Shown: positions 25,883 through 35,452, counted from the first letter of the stretch. The stretch is DNA of 63,612 nt from Flavobacteriaceae bacterium (GCA_029268555.1 JAQWNN010000022.1:1-63612); one strand, 5' to 3'. Numbers and translations: made by a program. The notes: a model not told the origin generated them from the sequence alone.

Positions 25883-26905
25883 ATGTTGCCTAATTCGGAA
25901 CTTATTCTAGCCATTGAATCTTCCTGCGATGACACCGCCGCCGCGGTTCTCAAGGGCAGAAAAGTTCTTTCCAACTGCATAGCCAATCAGGCCATTCACA
26001 AAGCTTACGGAGGGGTCGTACCCGAACTCGCATCTCGTGCTCATCAATCAAAAATCATTCCTGTTGTCCATCAGGCATTATCACAAGCAAATATCGATAA
26101 AAATGATCTAACTGCAATTGCTTATACCCAAGGTCCAGGATTATTAGGTTCCTTGTTAGTAGGAAGTGCTTTCGCCAAATCTCTTGCTTTATCATTAAAT
26201 GTTCCATTAATCCCTGTAAACCATATGCAAGGACATCTTTTAGTAAATTTCATTGAGGAGGATGGAATTAATAAACCCAAATTTCCATTTTTAGGGGTCA
26301 CTGTTTCAGGAGGACATACTCAATTGGTCTTGGTTAAAGACCACTTTAAAATGGAAGTATTAGGAACTACATTAGATGATGCTATTGGAGAAGCTTTTGA
26401 TAAATGCGGAAAACGGATGGGTCTGGACTATCCATCAGGACCACAGATAGATAAATTAGCGCAATCTGGTGATCCATATAAATTTAAATTTCCGATACCC
26501 AACATGAAAGACTATAATGTCAGTTATAGTGGGATTAAAACTGCTTTTACTAACTTCATTAACAGAGAAACTCAAAAAGACAAAGGGTTTATAAAGAAAA
26601 ATCTCCATAATCTCTGTGCTAGTTTACAATATTCACTTGTTCAAATTATATTAAATAAAATTGAACAAGTTGCACGATTTCAAAGCCTTAAGGAAATAGT
26701 TGTTGGAGGGGGCGTAGCAGCTAATTCAGAATTGCGAAGTCAATTACTTGCAAGAAAAATAAGTCATAAATGGAAAGTCTTTTTACCTCCTTTTAAATAC
26801 ACTACTGATAATGCAGCAATGATTGGAATAGTAGCGTATTATAAATTTGAAAAAAAACAATTCGGTTCTCTATCAGATACTTCTGAATCTCGATTAAAAT
26901 ATTAA
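25883..26905 (+). CDS. tsaD: tRNA N6-adenosine threonylcarbamoyltransferase TsaD
   Basis: A 340-residue protein from ATG 25883 (the track extends it to 25724 without support). Conserved Kae1/TsaD features: LILAIESSCDDTAAAV at the N-terminus, the metal-binding NHMQGH, SGGHTQLVLV, VVGGGVAANSELR and DNAAMIG. It transfers threonylcarbamoyl to A37 of ANN-decoding tRNAs and is essential in most bacteria. The first about 45 codons are much richer in G+C than the rest of the gene (see the separate entry). rsmE follows after 2 bases and is presumably co-transcribed. Confidence 0.95.
   Translation: MLPNSELILAIESSCDDTAAAVLKGRKVLSNCIANQAIHKAYGGVVPELASRAHQSKIIPVVHQALSQANIDKNDLTAIAYTQGPGLLGSLLVGSAFAKSLALSLNVPLIPVNHMQGHLLVNFIEEDGINKPKFPFLGVTVSGGHTQLVLVKDHFKMEVLGTTLDDAIGEAFDKCGKRMGLDYPSGPQIDKLAQSGDPYKFKFPIPNMKDYNVSYSGIKTAFTNFINRETQKDKGFIKKNLHNLCASLQYSLVQIILNKIEQVARFQSLKEIVVGGGVAANSELRSQLLARKISHKWKVFLPPFKYTTDNAAMIGIVAYYKFEKKQFGSLSDTSESRLKY
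25913..26040. other. GC-rich patch at the 5' end of tsaD
   Basis: Hand counts give 33/60 G+C for 25921-25980 and 34/60 for 25981-26040, then 20/60 for 26041-26100, with most of the window near one third. The change is abrupt at about 26040 and inside a conserved coding sequence (SSCDDTAAAVLKG to VPELASRAHQ), with codons such as gcc, gcg, ctc and cgt clustered here. Confidence 0.7.
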
Positions 26906-26907
26906 AT

Positions 26908-27615
26908 ATGATCCTATTTTTTGATAAAGATATAAAAGCTAAATTTTCAGAGTTTTCTTTCTCAAAAGAGGAAAGTAAGCATTTAACTAAAGTTTTGAGA
27001 AAAAAAATTGGAGAAAAAATTACGATTACCAATGGAAATGGACTGGAATGGCAAGGTGAGTTAATTAATATTTCTTCAAATTCAACTACTGCAAAAAAAA
27101 TAACATCACTTCAACACACTCAACCAATTAAACTAATTCATCTTGCAATAGCCCTCACAAAAAACAATAATCGGATAGAATGGTTAATTGAAAAATTGAC
27201 TGAGTTGGGCATCGCTTCTATTACGACACTCCTTTGTGAACATTCTGAACGAAAAGTTGATAGGACCCTTCGATTTGAAAAGATTACTATAGCGGCTCTC
27301 AAACAATCTCAACAATTTTATCTTCCTAAGATACAACCACTTAAAACTTTTTCTGATTTTATTGGGGGAGGTATAACTAATGGTTACATAGCACATTGTA
27401 GAGAAAGTTCAAAAGAAAACCTAGCAAACTATAATCTAAACCAAGACGAAGTAACGCTGATTATTGGACCTGAAGGGGACTTTAGTTTAAGGGAAATTGA
27501 GTTAGCAGAACAAGCAGGGATTCATTCAGTAAGTATAGGAAGTCAACGCTTTCGAACAGAAACAGCGGGGCTGCTAGCTTGTCACACAGTATTTCTTCAA
27601 CAACAAAAGAATTGA
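26908..27615 (+). CDS. rsmE: 16S rRNA m3U1498 methyltransferase RsmE
   Basis: A 235-residue SPOUT methyltransferase. The C-terminal knot carries the family signature LIIGPEGDFSLREIELA and SIGSQRFRTETAGLL, which bind S-adenosylmethionine. The N-terminal part (about residues 1-70) is the small RNA-binding PUA-like domain. It methylates U1498 of 16S rRNA. Only 2 bases separate it from tsaD. Very confident. Confidence 0.95.
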   Translation: MILFFDKDIKAKFSEFSFSKEESKHLTKVLRKKIGEKITITNGNGLEWQGELINISSNSTTAKKITSLQHTQPIKLIHLAIALTKNNNRIEWLIEKLTELGIASITTLLCEHSERKVDRTLRFEKITIAALKQSQQFYLPKIQPLKTFSDFIGGGITNGYIAHCRESSKENLANYNLNQDEVTLIIGPEGDFSLREIELAEQAGIHSVSIGSQRFRTETAGLLACHTVFLQQQKN

Positions 27616-27642
27616 AGCCCTAAACTTTCCTATATTTAATAT

Positions 27643-28731
27643 ATGAATTCAAAAGATATCTCCAGTGGAATAGTTCGTTCGGTAATTCAAATAACGGGGA
27701 TCTGTATCCTAATTTGGTTACTACTTCAGATAAAAACTTTGCTAATTTATATGTTAATAGCAGGCATCGTAAGTTTAATTGGACTACCAATAAATAAGTT
27801 TTTAACCGGTCGTTTAAAAATAAAAAATGTACTGGCATCATCAATTACTATTACATTTCTTATCTCGATCTTGGTAAGTATTTTTTCACTCTTTGTTCCA
27901 CTGCTTATCCAGCAGGGAGAAAACCTTTCCTTATTGGAGGTCGATCAGCTCAAAATAAATATAGAAGCTGTAACTCATGAAATTGGAACATATTTTAGTT
28001 TAGATAATAGCTTTTGGCAACAACAATTTTCAGTAGATAATCTCTTTCAAAATGTGAATTTTGGACTACTGCCTGAATTACTCAACCAAACCTTAGAATT
28101 ATTGGGTGGTTTTACCATAGGCTTATTTTCAGTAGTTTTTATTCTCTTCTTTTTCCTCAAAGACAGTCACTTGCAAGAACGAATTATTTTATCACTTGTA
28201 AATGATAATGTGAGTAATAGGGTAAAAAAATCAATCGGAAAAACAAAAAATTTACTCTCACGCTATTTTTTAGGACTCCTTCTTCAGATTAGTATTTTGA
28301 TGATTATTTACAGTATTGTTTTAGCTGTTTTTAAAGTAGAAAATGCTTTTATCATTGCTTTTCTCTGTGCTTTATTGAATTTAATCCCTTATCTCGGTCC
28401 GATTATTAGTGGTGTTTTGATGTTACTGTTAACTATGAGTAGCTTTATAGGTAATGATTTCAGTAGTATTATCCTTCCTAAAACTGGTTACGTAATGATT
28501 GGTTTTATTGTTGGACAGCTGATTGATAATTTTTTTAGTCAACCATTTATTTTTTCAAATAGTGTTAAGTCACATCCCTTAGAAATATTCATAGTTATTC
28601 TTGCTTCTGGGACTTTGCTTGGTCCAGTTGGGATGATAATCGCAGTACCTATTTATACTACCATAAAAGTTATTGCTCAAGAATTTTTCTCTGAAAATAA
28701 AATAGTAAAATCTTTAACTAGAAATTTTTAA
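27643..28731 (+). CDS. AI-2E family membrane permease
   Basis: A 362-residue membrane protein with about eight helices and the conserved NLIPYLGPIISG motif of the AI-2E (PerM/YdiK) family near residue 250. Members export small molecules or are sodium/proton antiporters; the autoinducer-2 name comes from one member. It follows rsmE by 27 bases and precedes the P1 peptidase by 13, so it may be in the same transcript. Family confident, function not. Confidence 0.9.
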   Translation: MNSKDISSGIVRSVIQITGICILIWLLLQIKTLLIYMLIAGIVSLIGLPINKFLTGRLKIKNVLASSITITFLISILVSIFSLFVPLLIQQGENLSLLEVDQLKINIEAVTHEIGTYFSLDNSFWQQQFSVDNLFQNVNFGLLPELLNQTLELLGGFTIGLFSVVFILFFFLKDSHLQERIILSLVNDNVSNRVKKSIGKTKNLLSRYFLGLLLQISILMIIYSIVLAVFKVENAFIIAFLCALLNLIPYLGPIISGVLMLLLTMSSFIGNDFSSIILPKTGYVMIGFIVGQLIDNFFSQPFIFSNSVKSHPLEIFIVILASGTLLGPVGMIIAVPIYTTIKVIAQEFFSENKIVKSLTRNF

Positions 28732-28744
28732 AAGAAATTCTATA

Positions 28745-29884
28745 ATGATGTTTAAAAAACAAAAATTACTACTCTTTTTGTTCCTTATTTTCTGTAGTGC
28801 TTTTTCTCAAAAAAAAAGAGCTAGAGATTATGGAATTGAAATAGGAGTTTTGCAAACTGGAAAATATAATTCAATAACCGATGTTGAAGGAGTAAAGGTT
28901 GGACATACTACTATTATTGAAGGAGATAATGTTCGAACTGGTGTGACTGCTATTTTACCTCATTCAGAAAATATTTTTCAATCCAAAGTTCCTGCAGCAA
29001 TTTATATAGGTAATGGGTTTGGAAAATTAGCCGGTTATAGTCAGGTAAAAGAATTAGGAAATATTGAAACTCCCATAATTCTTACAAATACACTTAGTGT
29101 CCCAATTGCTTCAGATGCATTAATAAGTTATACACTCCAACAAAAAGAAAATCAAGATGTATATTCTGTAAATTCAATTGTAGGAGAAACTAATGATGGT
29201 TGGCTGAATGATATACGGGGTCAACATGTTACAAAACAAGACGTATTGAATGCAATTATAAATGCAAAAAATGGTTTTATAGATGAGGGAAATGTAGGAG
29301 CTGGAACAGGTACTAGTTGTTTCGGTTATAAAGGAGGTATAGGTACGTCCTCACGAATTATTCCAAATAAATACGGCAGTTATACTGTCGGTGTTATGGT
29401 ACAATCAAACTTTGGAGGTATCCTGCAGATTAATGGTGTTCCCATTGCAAAAGAAATGGATAATTATCCAAGAGATTATAAGTACGACGTTGATGGATCC
29501 TGTATGATTGTTGTTATTACTGATGCTCCTTTAAAAGCCAGAAATCTTGAGAGATTGGCAAAAAGGGCAATGATGGGGTTGGCAAAAACCGGAGGGATAG
29601 CTTCGAACGGTAGTGGTGATTACGTTATATCTGTTTCTACAGCAAATAATAATTTAGTTCCTTATGAAAGTAATGTTTCTATTTTAAAAACACAAGAATT
29701 AAAAAATGAAGCAGTAACACCATTATTCTTAGCTGTAATAGAAGCAACTGAAGAAGCAATCATTAATTCACTTTTCGCTGCAGAAACAATGATAGGTAGA
29801 GAAAATCGTAAAAGAGAGACAATACCAAAAGATGAGATTATTAGTATCATGCAAAAACACAATGCAATTATCTCTAATAATTAG
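28745..29884 (+). CDS. P1 family (DmpA-like) aminopeptidase, secreted
   Basis: A 379-residue S58/P1 peptidase with a signal peptide (about residues 1-20, LLLFLFLIFCSAFSQ). N-terminal nucleophile-type family: the motif GNVGAGTGTSCFGYKGGIGTSSR holds the conserved glycine-rich segment, and the autocatalytic serine is in GIGTSSR. DmpA-type enzymes release N-terminal amino acids and also act on D-amino-acid amides and esters or beta-peptides. The start could be either of the two adjacent ATGs. It follows the permease closely. A link to the D-amino-acid operon 25 kb away is speculative. Confidence 0.9.
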   Translation: MMFKKQKLLLFLFLIFCSAFSQKKRARDYGIEIGVLQTGKYNSITDVEGVKVGHTTIIEGDNVRTGVTAILPHSENIFQSKVPAAIYIGNGFGKLAGYSQVKELGNIETPIILTNTLSVPIASDALISYTLQQKENQDVYSVNSIVGETNDGWLNDIRGQHVTKQDVLNAIINAKNGFIDEGNVGAGTGTSCFGYKGGIGTSSRIIPNKYGSYTVGVMVQSNFGGILQINGVPIAKEMDNYPRDYKYDVDGSCMIVVITDAPLKARNLERLAKRAMMGLAKTGGIASNGSGDYVISVSTANNNLVPYESNVSILKTQELKNEAVTPLFLAVIEATEEAIINSLFAAETMIGRENRKRETIPKDEIISIMQKHNAIISNN

Positions 29885-29910
29885 TTTTGTGTGGAAATAT
29901 AAAACCTACT

Positions 29911-30888
29911 TTACAAGCAGTACTTATTGTAATTTTCACTTTGTTCTTCCAAAGCACTTTTGAATTCAGATTTCAATTTTTCTATAAGTTCTTTGGTAGG
30001 TTTTACATCTGCTATAGAGGTAACACCCTGGCCAGCAGACCAAATAGTCTTCCATGCTTGAGCCTCTGCTTTTGCAGCGTCTAATTCACTTCCAAAGTCA
30101 ATTTTTTTAGTTTGATTCCATAGTTCTTCAGTAATACCCATTGCCTCTAGACTAGGTCGTAAGAAATTGGCATTAACACCTGAAACTGCTGCGGTATATA
30201 CAATATCTTCAGCTTTACTATTAATAATCATTTTTTGATACTCAGGATCTGCCATACTTTCTTTAACATTGATAAAGCGTGTTCCCATATATGCCAGATC
30301 AGCACCCATTTGAAGGGCTGAGGCAATATCTCTGCCTGTACTAATACAGCCTGAAAGCAGTATAGTCTTTTTAAAGATACTTTTTATTTCATTTACCAAA
30401 GCTAATGGGCTAAGAGCTCCAGCGTGTCCTCCAGCTCCTGCAGCTACAAGAATTAGTCCATCAACTCCAGCTTCAGCAGCTTTTTCTGCGTGTCGCTTTT
30501 TTATGATATCATGATAAACTAAACCTCCATAACTATGAACTGCACTTACTAAATCTGAAACAGCACCTAAAGAAGTAATAATTATAGGTACCTTATGTTT
30601 TATACAAATTTCAAGATCAGGTTGAACACGAGGGTTTGTTGGATGTACAATTAAATTAACTCCAAAAGGTGCAGCCTTATTTCCTGTTTCCTTTTCAAAA
30701 ATGTTTAGTGCTTCTTTGATTTCAACAACCCACTCCTCAAAACCTTCAGTAGTTCTGTGATTTAGAGCTGGAAAAGTACCAACAATTCCGTTTTTACAAC
30801 ATTCTATAACAAGTTGTGGTCCAGAAATTAGAAACATTGGTGCTGCTACTGCTGGAAGTTTTAATTCATTCTCGAAAGATATATTCAT
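29911..30888 (-). CDS. Nitronate monooxygenase family flavoprotein
   Basis: A 325-residue TIM-barrel FMN enzyme of the nitronate monooxygenase/2-nitropropane dioxygenase family. PAVAAPMFLISGPQLVIECC at the N-terminus is the usual substrate-loop start; VDGLILVAAGAGGHAG contains the catalytic histidine (in GGHAG), and LSGCISTGRDIASALQMGADLAYMGTRF is the phosphate site. It detoxifies propionate-3-nitronate and similar nitronates. It lies 3 bases downstream of the DUF4442 gene. Confidence 0.92.
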   Translation of the reverse strand: MNISFENELKLPAVAAPMFLISGPQLVIECCKNGIVGTFPALNHRTTEGFEEWVVEIKEALNIFEKETGNKAAPFGVNLIVHPTNPRVQPDLEICIKHKVPIIITSLGAVSDLVSAVHSYGGLVYHDIIKKRHAEKAAEAGVDGLILVAAGAGGHAGALSPLALVNEIKSIFKKTILLSGCISTGRDIASALQMGADLAYMGTRFINVKESMADPEYQKMIINSKAEDIVYTAAVSGVNANFLRPSLEAMGITEELWNQTKKIDFGSELDAAKAEAQAWKTIWSAGQGVTSIADVKPTKELIEKLKSEFKSALEEQSENYNKYCL

Positions 30889-30891
30889 AAT

Positions 30892-31347
30892 TTAATTTTT
30901 TAAAAGTAGGGTCCATTCAAATTCAAAGGTAGATACTATATCACCATTTTGATCAACGCCCTTTGAGGTAAGCCAAATAGTTTGGGGTACTTGGGTTTCA
31001 AGAAGTTGATTCATGGCTTTAGATAGTATTTGATTTTCATTACATTCAAATAAAATTTTTCCTTTCGCTTTTTTTGAAAAGTTAGCACGATTATTAAGAA
31101 CCAACATTGAAATTTTACGTTTTGAATTTTTAATAGCTTGCATAATTAATACTCCAGTAGTTAATTCTGCTGCCATTCCCTGAACTGCCCAAAACATTGA
31201 TTTAAATGGATTTTGATTAATCCAACGATGTACAACTTTAACTTCGCAAAAAATATTTTCAATTTTGGTCACTCTTATACCACACCACCAAACTGAGGGC
31301 AACTTAAAAAAAGTAAAGGTGTTGAGTTTTGATGGTGTAAATTTCAT
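30892..31347 (-). CDS. DUF4442 (hotdog-fold, thioesterase-like) protein
   Basis: I start it at ATG 31347 (MKFTPSKLNTFTFFKLPS), giving 151 residues; the longer track ORF (to 31431) runs inside the alanine dehydrogenase gene. The sequence resembles DUF4442 hotdog-fold proteins, which are related to acyl-CoA thioesterases: KLPSVWWCGIRV, then NPFKSMFWAVQGMAAELTTGVLI, with the helix carrying the likely active-site region. It starts 1 base after the alanine dehydrogenase stop and precedes the nitronate monooxygenase, so the three look like one operon. Substrate unknown. Confidence 0.8.
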   Translation of the reverse strand: MKFTPSKLNTFTFFKLPSVWWCGIRVTKIENIFCEVKVVHRWINQNPFKSMFWAVQGMAAELTTGVLIMQAIKNSKRKISMLVLNNRANFSKKAKGKILFECNENQILSKAMNQLLETQVPQTIWLTSKGVDQNGDIVSTFEFEWTLLLKN

Positions 31348-31348
31348 A

Positions 31349-32461
31349 TTAGTGCATGAAAGATGAAACTTCAATATACTCCAAATCAAATGCCTCAGCA
31401 ACTTCTTTATAAACAACTTTACCTCGGGCAATATTCAAACCCTTTTCCAAAGCTTTACTTTCTTTACATGCATTTTTCCAACCTTTATTTGCTAGTTGTA
31501 AAGCATATTTGAGAGTAGCATTTGTCAAAGCGGTAGTCGATGTATTGGGAACAGCTCCAGGCATATTTGTTACAGCATAGTGTATTATCCCTTCTTTAAT
31601 TTTAATAGGTGCATCGTGTGTTGTTGGTTCACTAGTTTCAAAACAACCTCCTTGATCAATAGCTACATCAACTAAAACAGTACCTAGCATCATTTGAGAT
31701 AGCATTTCCTTTCGAATCAATTTGGGTGCCTTAGAGCCTGGAATTAAAACTGTACCAATAATCAAATGTGAACGTTTTAGTTCTTCCTCTATAGTAAAGG
31801 GGTTAGAGTAAACCGGAGTTACATTAGCAGGCATGGTGCTTTCCAGCTCTCTTAGCCGATCTAAATCCGTATCTAGTATTGTTACATTAGCGCCTAGTCC
31901 AGCTGCCATTCTAGCCGCTTCAGTTCCAGAAACCCCACCACCAATGATCATTACATTCGCCGGTTGAACACCAGTAACTCCTCCAAGTAAAATCCCAAAA
32001 CCTCCAAAAGGTTTTTCTAAATACTTTGCTCCTTCCTGTGTTGCCATTCTCCCAGCCACTTCTGACATTGGTATCAATAATGGAAGTTTACCATCCTCTT
32101 CAACAGTTTCATAAGCCAGACAAATAGCCCCACTTTTAACCATTGCATTGGTTAATTGTTCACTTGAAGCAAAATGAAAATATGTAAAAAGTAGTTGTCC
32201 TTTTTGAATTAAATTGTACTCTCTCTCTAGAGGTTCTTTTACTTTAATTATCATTTCAGCAAGACTATAAATTGATTCAATATCTGCTACCAATTCACAA
32301 CCAACATAAAGATATTGTTCGTCAGTAATTCCACTGAGCAATCCTGCTTCTTTTTGGATATAAACTTGATGACCAGAATGAATTAAAGTCAAAGCACCAG
32401 CAGGAGTTAAACCTACTCTTGCTTCTTGAGGTTTGATTTCTTTTGGAACGCCTATTTTCAT
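31349..32461 (-). CDS. ald: Alanine dehydrogenase
   Basis: A 370-residue enzyme from ATG 32461 (MKIGVPKEIK); the track adds 29 residues of unrelated sequence. NAD loop VIGGGVSGTEAARMAAGLGANVTILD, catalytic lysine in IKVKEPL, histidine in LFTYFHFA, and the aspartate in LVDVAIDQGG are all present. It interconverts alanine with pyruvate and ammonia and NADH, giving a route for nitrogen from amino acids into central metabolism. First gene of the ald-DUF4442-nitronate monooxygenase group. Confidence 0.94.
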   Translation of the reverse strand: MKIGVPKEIKPQEARVGLTPAGALTLIHSGHQVYIQKEAGLLSGITDEQYLYVGCELVADIESIYSLAEMIIKVKEPLEREYNLIQKGQLLFTYFHFASSEQLTNAMVKSGAICLAYETVEEDGKLPLLIPMSEVAGRMATQEGAKYLEKPFGGFGILLGGVTGVQPANVMIIGGGVSGTEAARMAAGLGANVTILDTDLDRLRELESTMPANVTPVYSNPFTIEEELKRSHLIIGTVLIPGSKAPKLIRKEMLSQMMLGTVLVDVAIDQGGCFETSEPTTHDAPIKIKEGIIHYAVTNMPGAVPNTSTTALTNATLKYALQLANKGWKNACKESKALEKGLNIARGKVVYKEVAEAFDLEYIEVSSFMH

Positions 32462-32533
32462 TGTCTGAGTGTATAAATAAAATATCTTTCTAAGATAGAA
32501 ATTAGTAATATATTTATTAGTAAATACTTTTCT

Positions 32534-32561
32534 ATAAAAAAACTCCACTTAATGTGGAGTT
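32534..32561 (-). terminator. Intrinsic terminator downstream of tRNA-Arg
   Basis: AACTCCAC / GTGGAGTT arms (8 base pairs) around TTAAT, followed on the minus strand by a run of T (seven A on the plus strand at 32536-32542, the last two inside the stem). It is 4 bases past the tRNA 3' end and 79 bases ahead of the ald start. Confidence 0.8.
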
Positions 32562-32565
32562 TATG

Positions 32566-32639
32566 TGATCGCGATAGGATTCGAACCTATGACCGTCTGC
32601 TTAGAAGGCAGATGCTCTATCCAGCTGAGCTACGCGACC
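32566..32639 (-). tRNA. tRNA-Arg, anticodon TCT
   Basis: A complete cloverleaf of 74 bases on the minus strand. Acceptor GGTCGCG pairs with CGCGATC (one G-U), the D arm is GCTC...GAGC, the anticodon stem TCTGC / GCAGA encloses CTTCTAA so the anticodon is TCT (reads AGA and AGG, both favoured in AT-rich genomes), and the T arm is ATAGG TTCGAAT CCTAT. CCA is not encoded; it must be added enzymatically. A terminator follows. No integrated element is seen beside it. Confidence 0.95.
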
Positions 32640-32845
32640 ATTTGTATTGTTTGTAGTGCTTTGATAGGTAGTTAAGATTTTTTTTCTGACTCAGTACATT
32701 TCACTTGCATAAAATTTTACATAAAAGTTAAAAACTCATCTAATTTGACCTTTCAAAGAACTGCGGCAAAAATAGATTATTTACTGTAAAATGTAAAATG
32801 TTTATACTCTATTATTGACTATTGTCTTTTTGATTAAGTTTAGTC

Positions 32846-34021
32846 TCAGTATCCCATTAAGAATTTTCCTTCTTTGACCCATGTGTCTTTTCCTACTATC
32901 ACTGAAGCATTGGTAAAGAAATTCCATCTTACATACCCTCCTTTTACATTTCCACCCAGTTCTGAATTATCACCTAGCGATAGTCTTACCACTCCAGCTC
33001 CATAACCATAATAAGGAATCCAAGGGTTTTTTTTAGGAATAGCAAGTAATGGATTAAAGCCTAAAGCAAATTCTCTGAAAGAGTAGCCTGCCTCACCAGC
33101 TGAATCTAATTCTGCTTTCACTGCATCCTTTCCAATAGTACACTCAATTTTAATTACTTTTCCTGCATTAAAAGTTAGCATGAGATCTTCCACTTTCTCA
33201 CCATTCCAAATTGAGTTAGGAAAGGCTATAGTGCCCTCAACTGTTTCTTCAATTGGAGCTACACGAATCGCACCAGAGGGCAGTTCTATTTCTCTATCAA
33301 TTAGGTTGAGCTGAAGTTCTCTTTTAGAGGAGGCATTACCATCCTGTTTAGTAACCGGTCGGTTACCAATTTTGAATTTAATATTAGTACCTCTAGGGGT
33401 AGTTATAGATACCCAATTGTTTCTAATAGCACTTTCAAAACTCCGTTGTATCTTTCCAAGTTTAATGTAATCTGTATCTAAAAAGACCTTCTGATAGTAT
33501 TCACTTTTTATATTATCAATTTCAATGGCTTCTCCAGATAAATTATAAGCTCCAGACCAATGAAAATGAATAGCTCTTCCTTTATCTTTTCTTAGAACAT
33601 CCTGCATAGAGGCATATTCAAGATCAGTTGGAATTGTTCCAGGCATCATTATGCCAAGATCAACTTGCATAAGATAATCAGTCAAATCTTCTTTGTTTTT
33701 CCCTCTTGCTTGTTTGATAAAGTCAGTTTCCCATTCTCGTGGTATTTTGTTAGGATTAACTGAAAAGGTCCCCAAGTAAATTGCACCAGTTTTAGGAATT
33801 TTCTTTACTAATAGCTCAATTAAAGGATCAAAATCTCCTGGTTTAGCTACTAGAACTACTTTTTCTCCTTCTACTAAATCACTTCTCTCCAATAATTTAT
33901 TCGCTATTGCCTCCCAATCAGGAAATGAATTGTTTTTATCTTTTGACTCTTCTTTATTATGGCATGACAAAAAGCATAGAAGAATAAAAAACATAAAATT
34001 TGATGCTAATATATTTCTCAT
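32846..34021 (-). CDS. M29-like aminopeptidase lipoprotein
   Basis: A 391-residue lipoprotein (signal then lipobox CFLSC near residue 20). The body resembles thermophilic aminopeptidase (M29, aminopeptidase T) proteins: TTPRGTNIKFKIGNRP, then PSGAIRVAPIEETVEGTI, and a late EAGYSFREFALGFNP region where metal ligands lie in the family. In active M29 enzymes two metals are held by Glu, His and Asp; I see the glutamates (EET, EAGYSFRE) but could not place every ligand, so activity is uncertain. Stand-alone gene, divergent from the beta-propeller gene. Confidence 0.75.
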   Translation of the reverse strand: MRNILASNFMFFILLCFLSCHNKEESKDKNNSFPDWEAIANKLLERSDLVEGEKVVLVAKPGDFDPLIELLVKKIPKTGAIYLGTFSVNPNKIPREWETDFIKQARGKNKEDLTDYLMQVDLGIMMPGTIPTDLEYASMQDVLRKDKGRAIHFHWSGAYNLSGEAIEIDNIKSEYYQKVFLDTDYIKLGKIQRSFESAIRNNWVSITTPRGTNIKFKIGNRPVTKQDGNASSKRELQLNLIDREIELPSGAIRVAPIEETVEGTIAFPNSIWNGEKVEDLMLTFNAGKVIKIECTIGKDAVKAELDSAGEAGYSFREFALGFNPLLAIPKKNPWIPYYGYGAGVVRLSLGDNSELGGNVKGGYVRWNFFTNASVIVGKDTWVKEGKFLMGY

Positions 34022-34165
34022 AAATACTCTTTTAAGTAACTTAAATATATGGACTTTTTAAATAATATTTTTTATATTTAAATAAAAGTCTCTTCCTCTA
34101 TTTCGCTTAATTTCAATTGGTTTCATAGGTTAAACTAAAGCTTAAATTCTAAAATTAACTTACAT

Positions 34166-35452
34166 ATGAGAAAAAAAATAATTTTAGGCACACTTCTTAC
34201 AGGGTCAATTCTTTTAGGAATCTATCTTTATAATTTGGGGGATAGACCAGATAGAATATATCCATCGTTTCCACTTAACCCTGAAAAAAAAGCCGCAACA
34301 GTTCATGACAGTATTCCTTTACAGGATGTTGTTCTAGTAGGTAATAACTGGGACGGGGTGATTACCATTTTTGATCCAAATACTTTTAAAATCATAAAAA
34401 AGGTAAGTGCAATGCCCGACCGTGAGGAAAGGTTTGAAGAAATCTATTCAGGTCTAAAAAGAAGTCTTGCTTCAGGTTTTATAAGGGAATATATCGGTGA
34501 AGGTAATGATCAATTGGTTGACGACATGTTTACCTCAAATGATGGTAGGTATATTTATGCATCAAGACCAAGTTTTGCTGACGTAGTTGCTATTGATGTT
34601 AATTCTGGTGAAATTTTTTGGCGAACAAAGGTTGAGGGCCTTCGAGCTGACCATTCAGCAATATCTCCAGATGGAAAAATCTTTTTGGTCTCAGCCTCGA
34701 CAGCAAGAAAAGTTCATGCAATTGATGTTTCAACTGGTGAAATCATTGATAGTTTTGAATCTGGAGACCAACCCCATGAGAATATATATTCTGAAGATGG
34801 TAAAAAAATATACCATGCCAGTATCGGTAAAGTCTTTTTTGCATCGCCAAATCTCGACTTTTTAAAGGGGGATCGATGGTTTCAGATTGTTGATGCTAAA
34901 ACCTATAAAGTGATACGCCGTGTTGATATGAAGCAAAAATTAGAAGAAGCTGGTTTTGATTGGATTGACCGAGCAATTCGTCCAATGGCCATTACAAAAG
35001 ATGAAAAATTTGCTTATTTGCAAATTTCATTGTTACATGGTTTTTTTGAATACGATTTAGAGAATGATAAAATCACCCGAAAAATAGATTTACCTATCCC
35101 TAAAACAAATAGAAGTCTATCGCCTGGAGACCATCTTTTAAACTCAGGACATCATGGTATTTCTCTCAGCGGAGATGATAAAACTATATGTGTAGCAGGA
35201 ACAATGGATGGCTATATCGCCATAGTGGACAGGAAAACATTTAAATATAGTACTATTAAAATTTCTGATGATCCAAAACAAGCAAAGCCTTACTGGTCAA
35301 CTTCAAGTAAAGATGGCAAAAAGGCTTATGTATCTTTAAGCGGCCTTGACAAGGTTTCCATATTGGACTACGCCACTGGAAAAGTAGTTGCCGAAGTTCC
35401 AGTCGGCAACCACCCTCAAAGGGTTCGAAATGGACAACTAAGGTTAAAATAA
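34166..35452 (+). CDS. YVTN/YncE-type beta-propeller protein
   Basis: A 428-residue protein with an N-terminal membrane anchor or signal (about residues 5-25, ILGTLLTGSILLGIYLYNL) and then seven or so propeller blades with the recurring pattern of a hydrophobic strand plus SPDGK or TKDEK (for example HSAISPDGKIFLVSA and ISLSGDDKTICVAG). It resembles YncE and amine-dehydrogenase beta subunit propellers, which serve as binding platforms. No catalytic residues can be named. Single gene. Confidence 0.82.
   Translation: MRKKIILGTLLTGSILLGIYLYNLGDRPDRIYPSFPLNPEKKAATVHDSIPLQDVVLVGNNWDGVITIFDPNTFKIIKKVSAMPDREERFEEIYSGLKRSLASGFIREYIGEGNDQLVDDMFTSNDGRYIYASRPSFADVVAIDVNSGEIFWRTKVEGLRADHSAISPDGKIFLVSASTARKVHAIDVSTGEIIDSFESGDQPHENIYSEDGKKIYHASIGKVFFASPNLDFLKGDRWFQIVDAKTYKVIRRVDMKQKLEEAGFDWIDRAIRPMAITKDEKFAYLQISLLHGFFEYDLENDKITRKIDLPIPKTNRSLSPGDHLLNSGHHGISLSGDDKTICVAGTMDGYIAIVDRKTFKYSTIKISDDPKQAKPYWSTSSKDGKKAYVSLSGLDKVSILDYATGKVVAEVPVGNHPQRVRNGQLRLK

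Noticed and set aside
29887-30084. Plus-strand ORF after the P1 peptidase
   Set aside because: Antisense to the conserved end of the nitronate monooxygenase gene.
31348-31431. Overlap of the DUF4442 gene with alanine dehydrogenase
   Set aside because: The downstream ATG at 31347 gives a complete protein and leaves a one-base gap.
32566-32639. Integration site at the tRNA-Arg
   Set aside because: No direct repeat of the 3' end, no integrase and no change in composition beside it.
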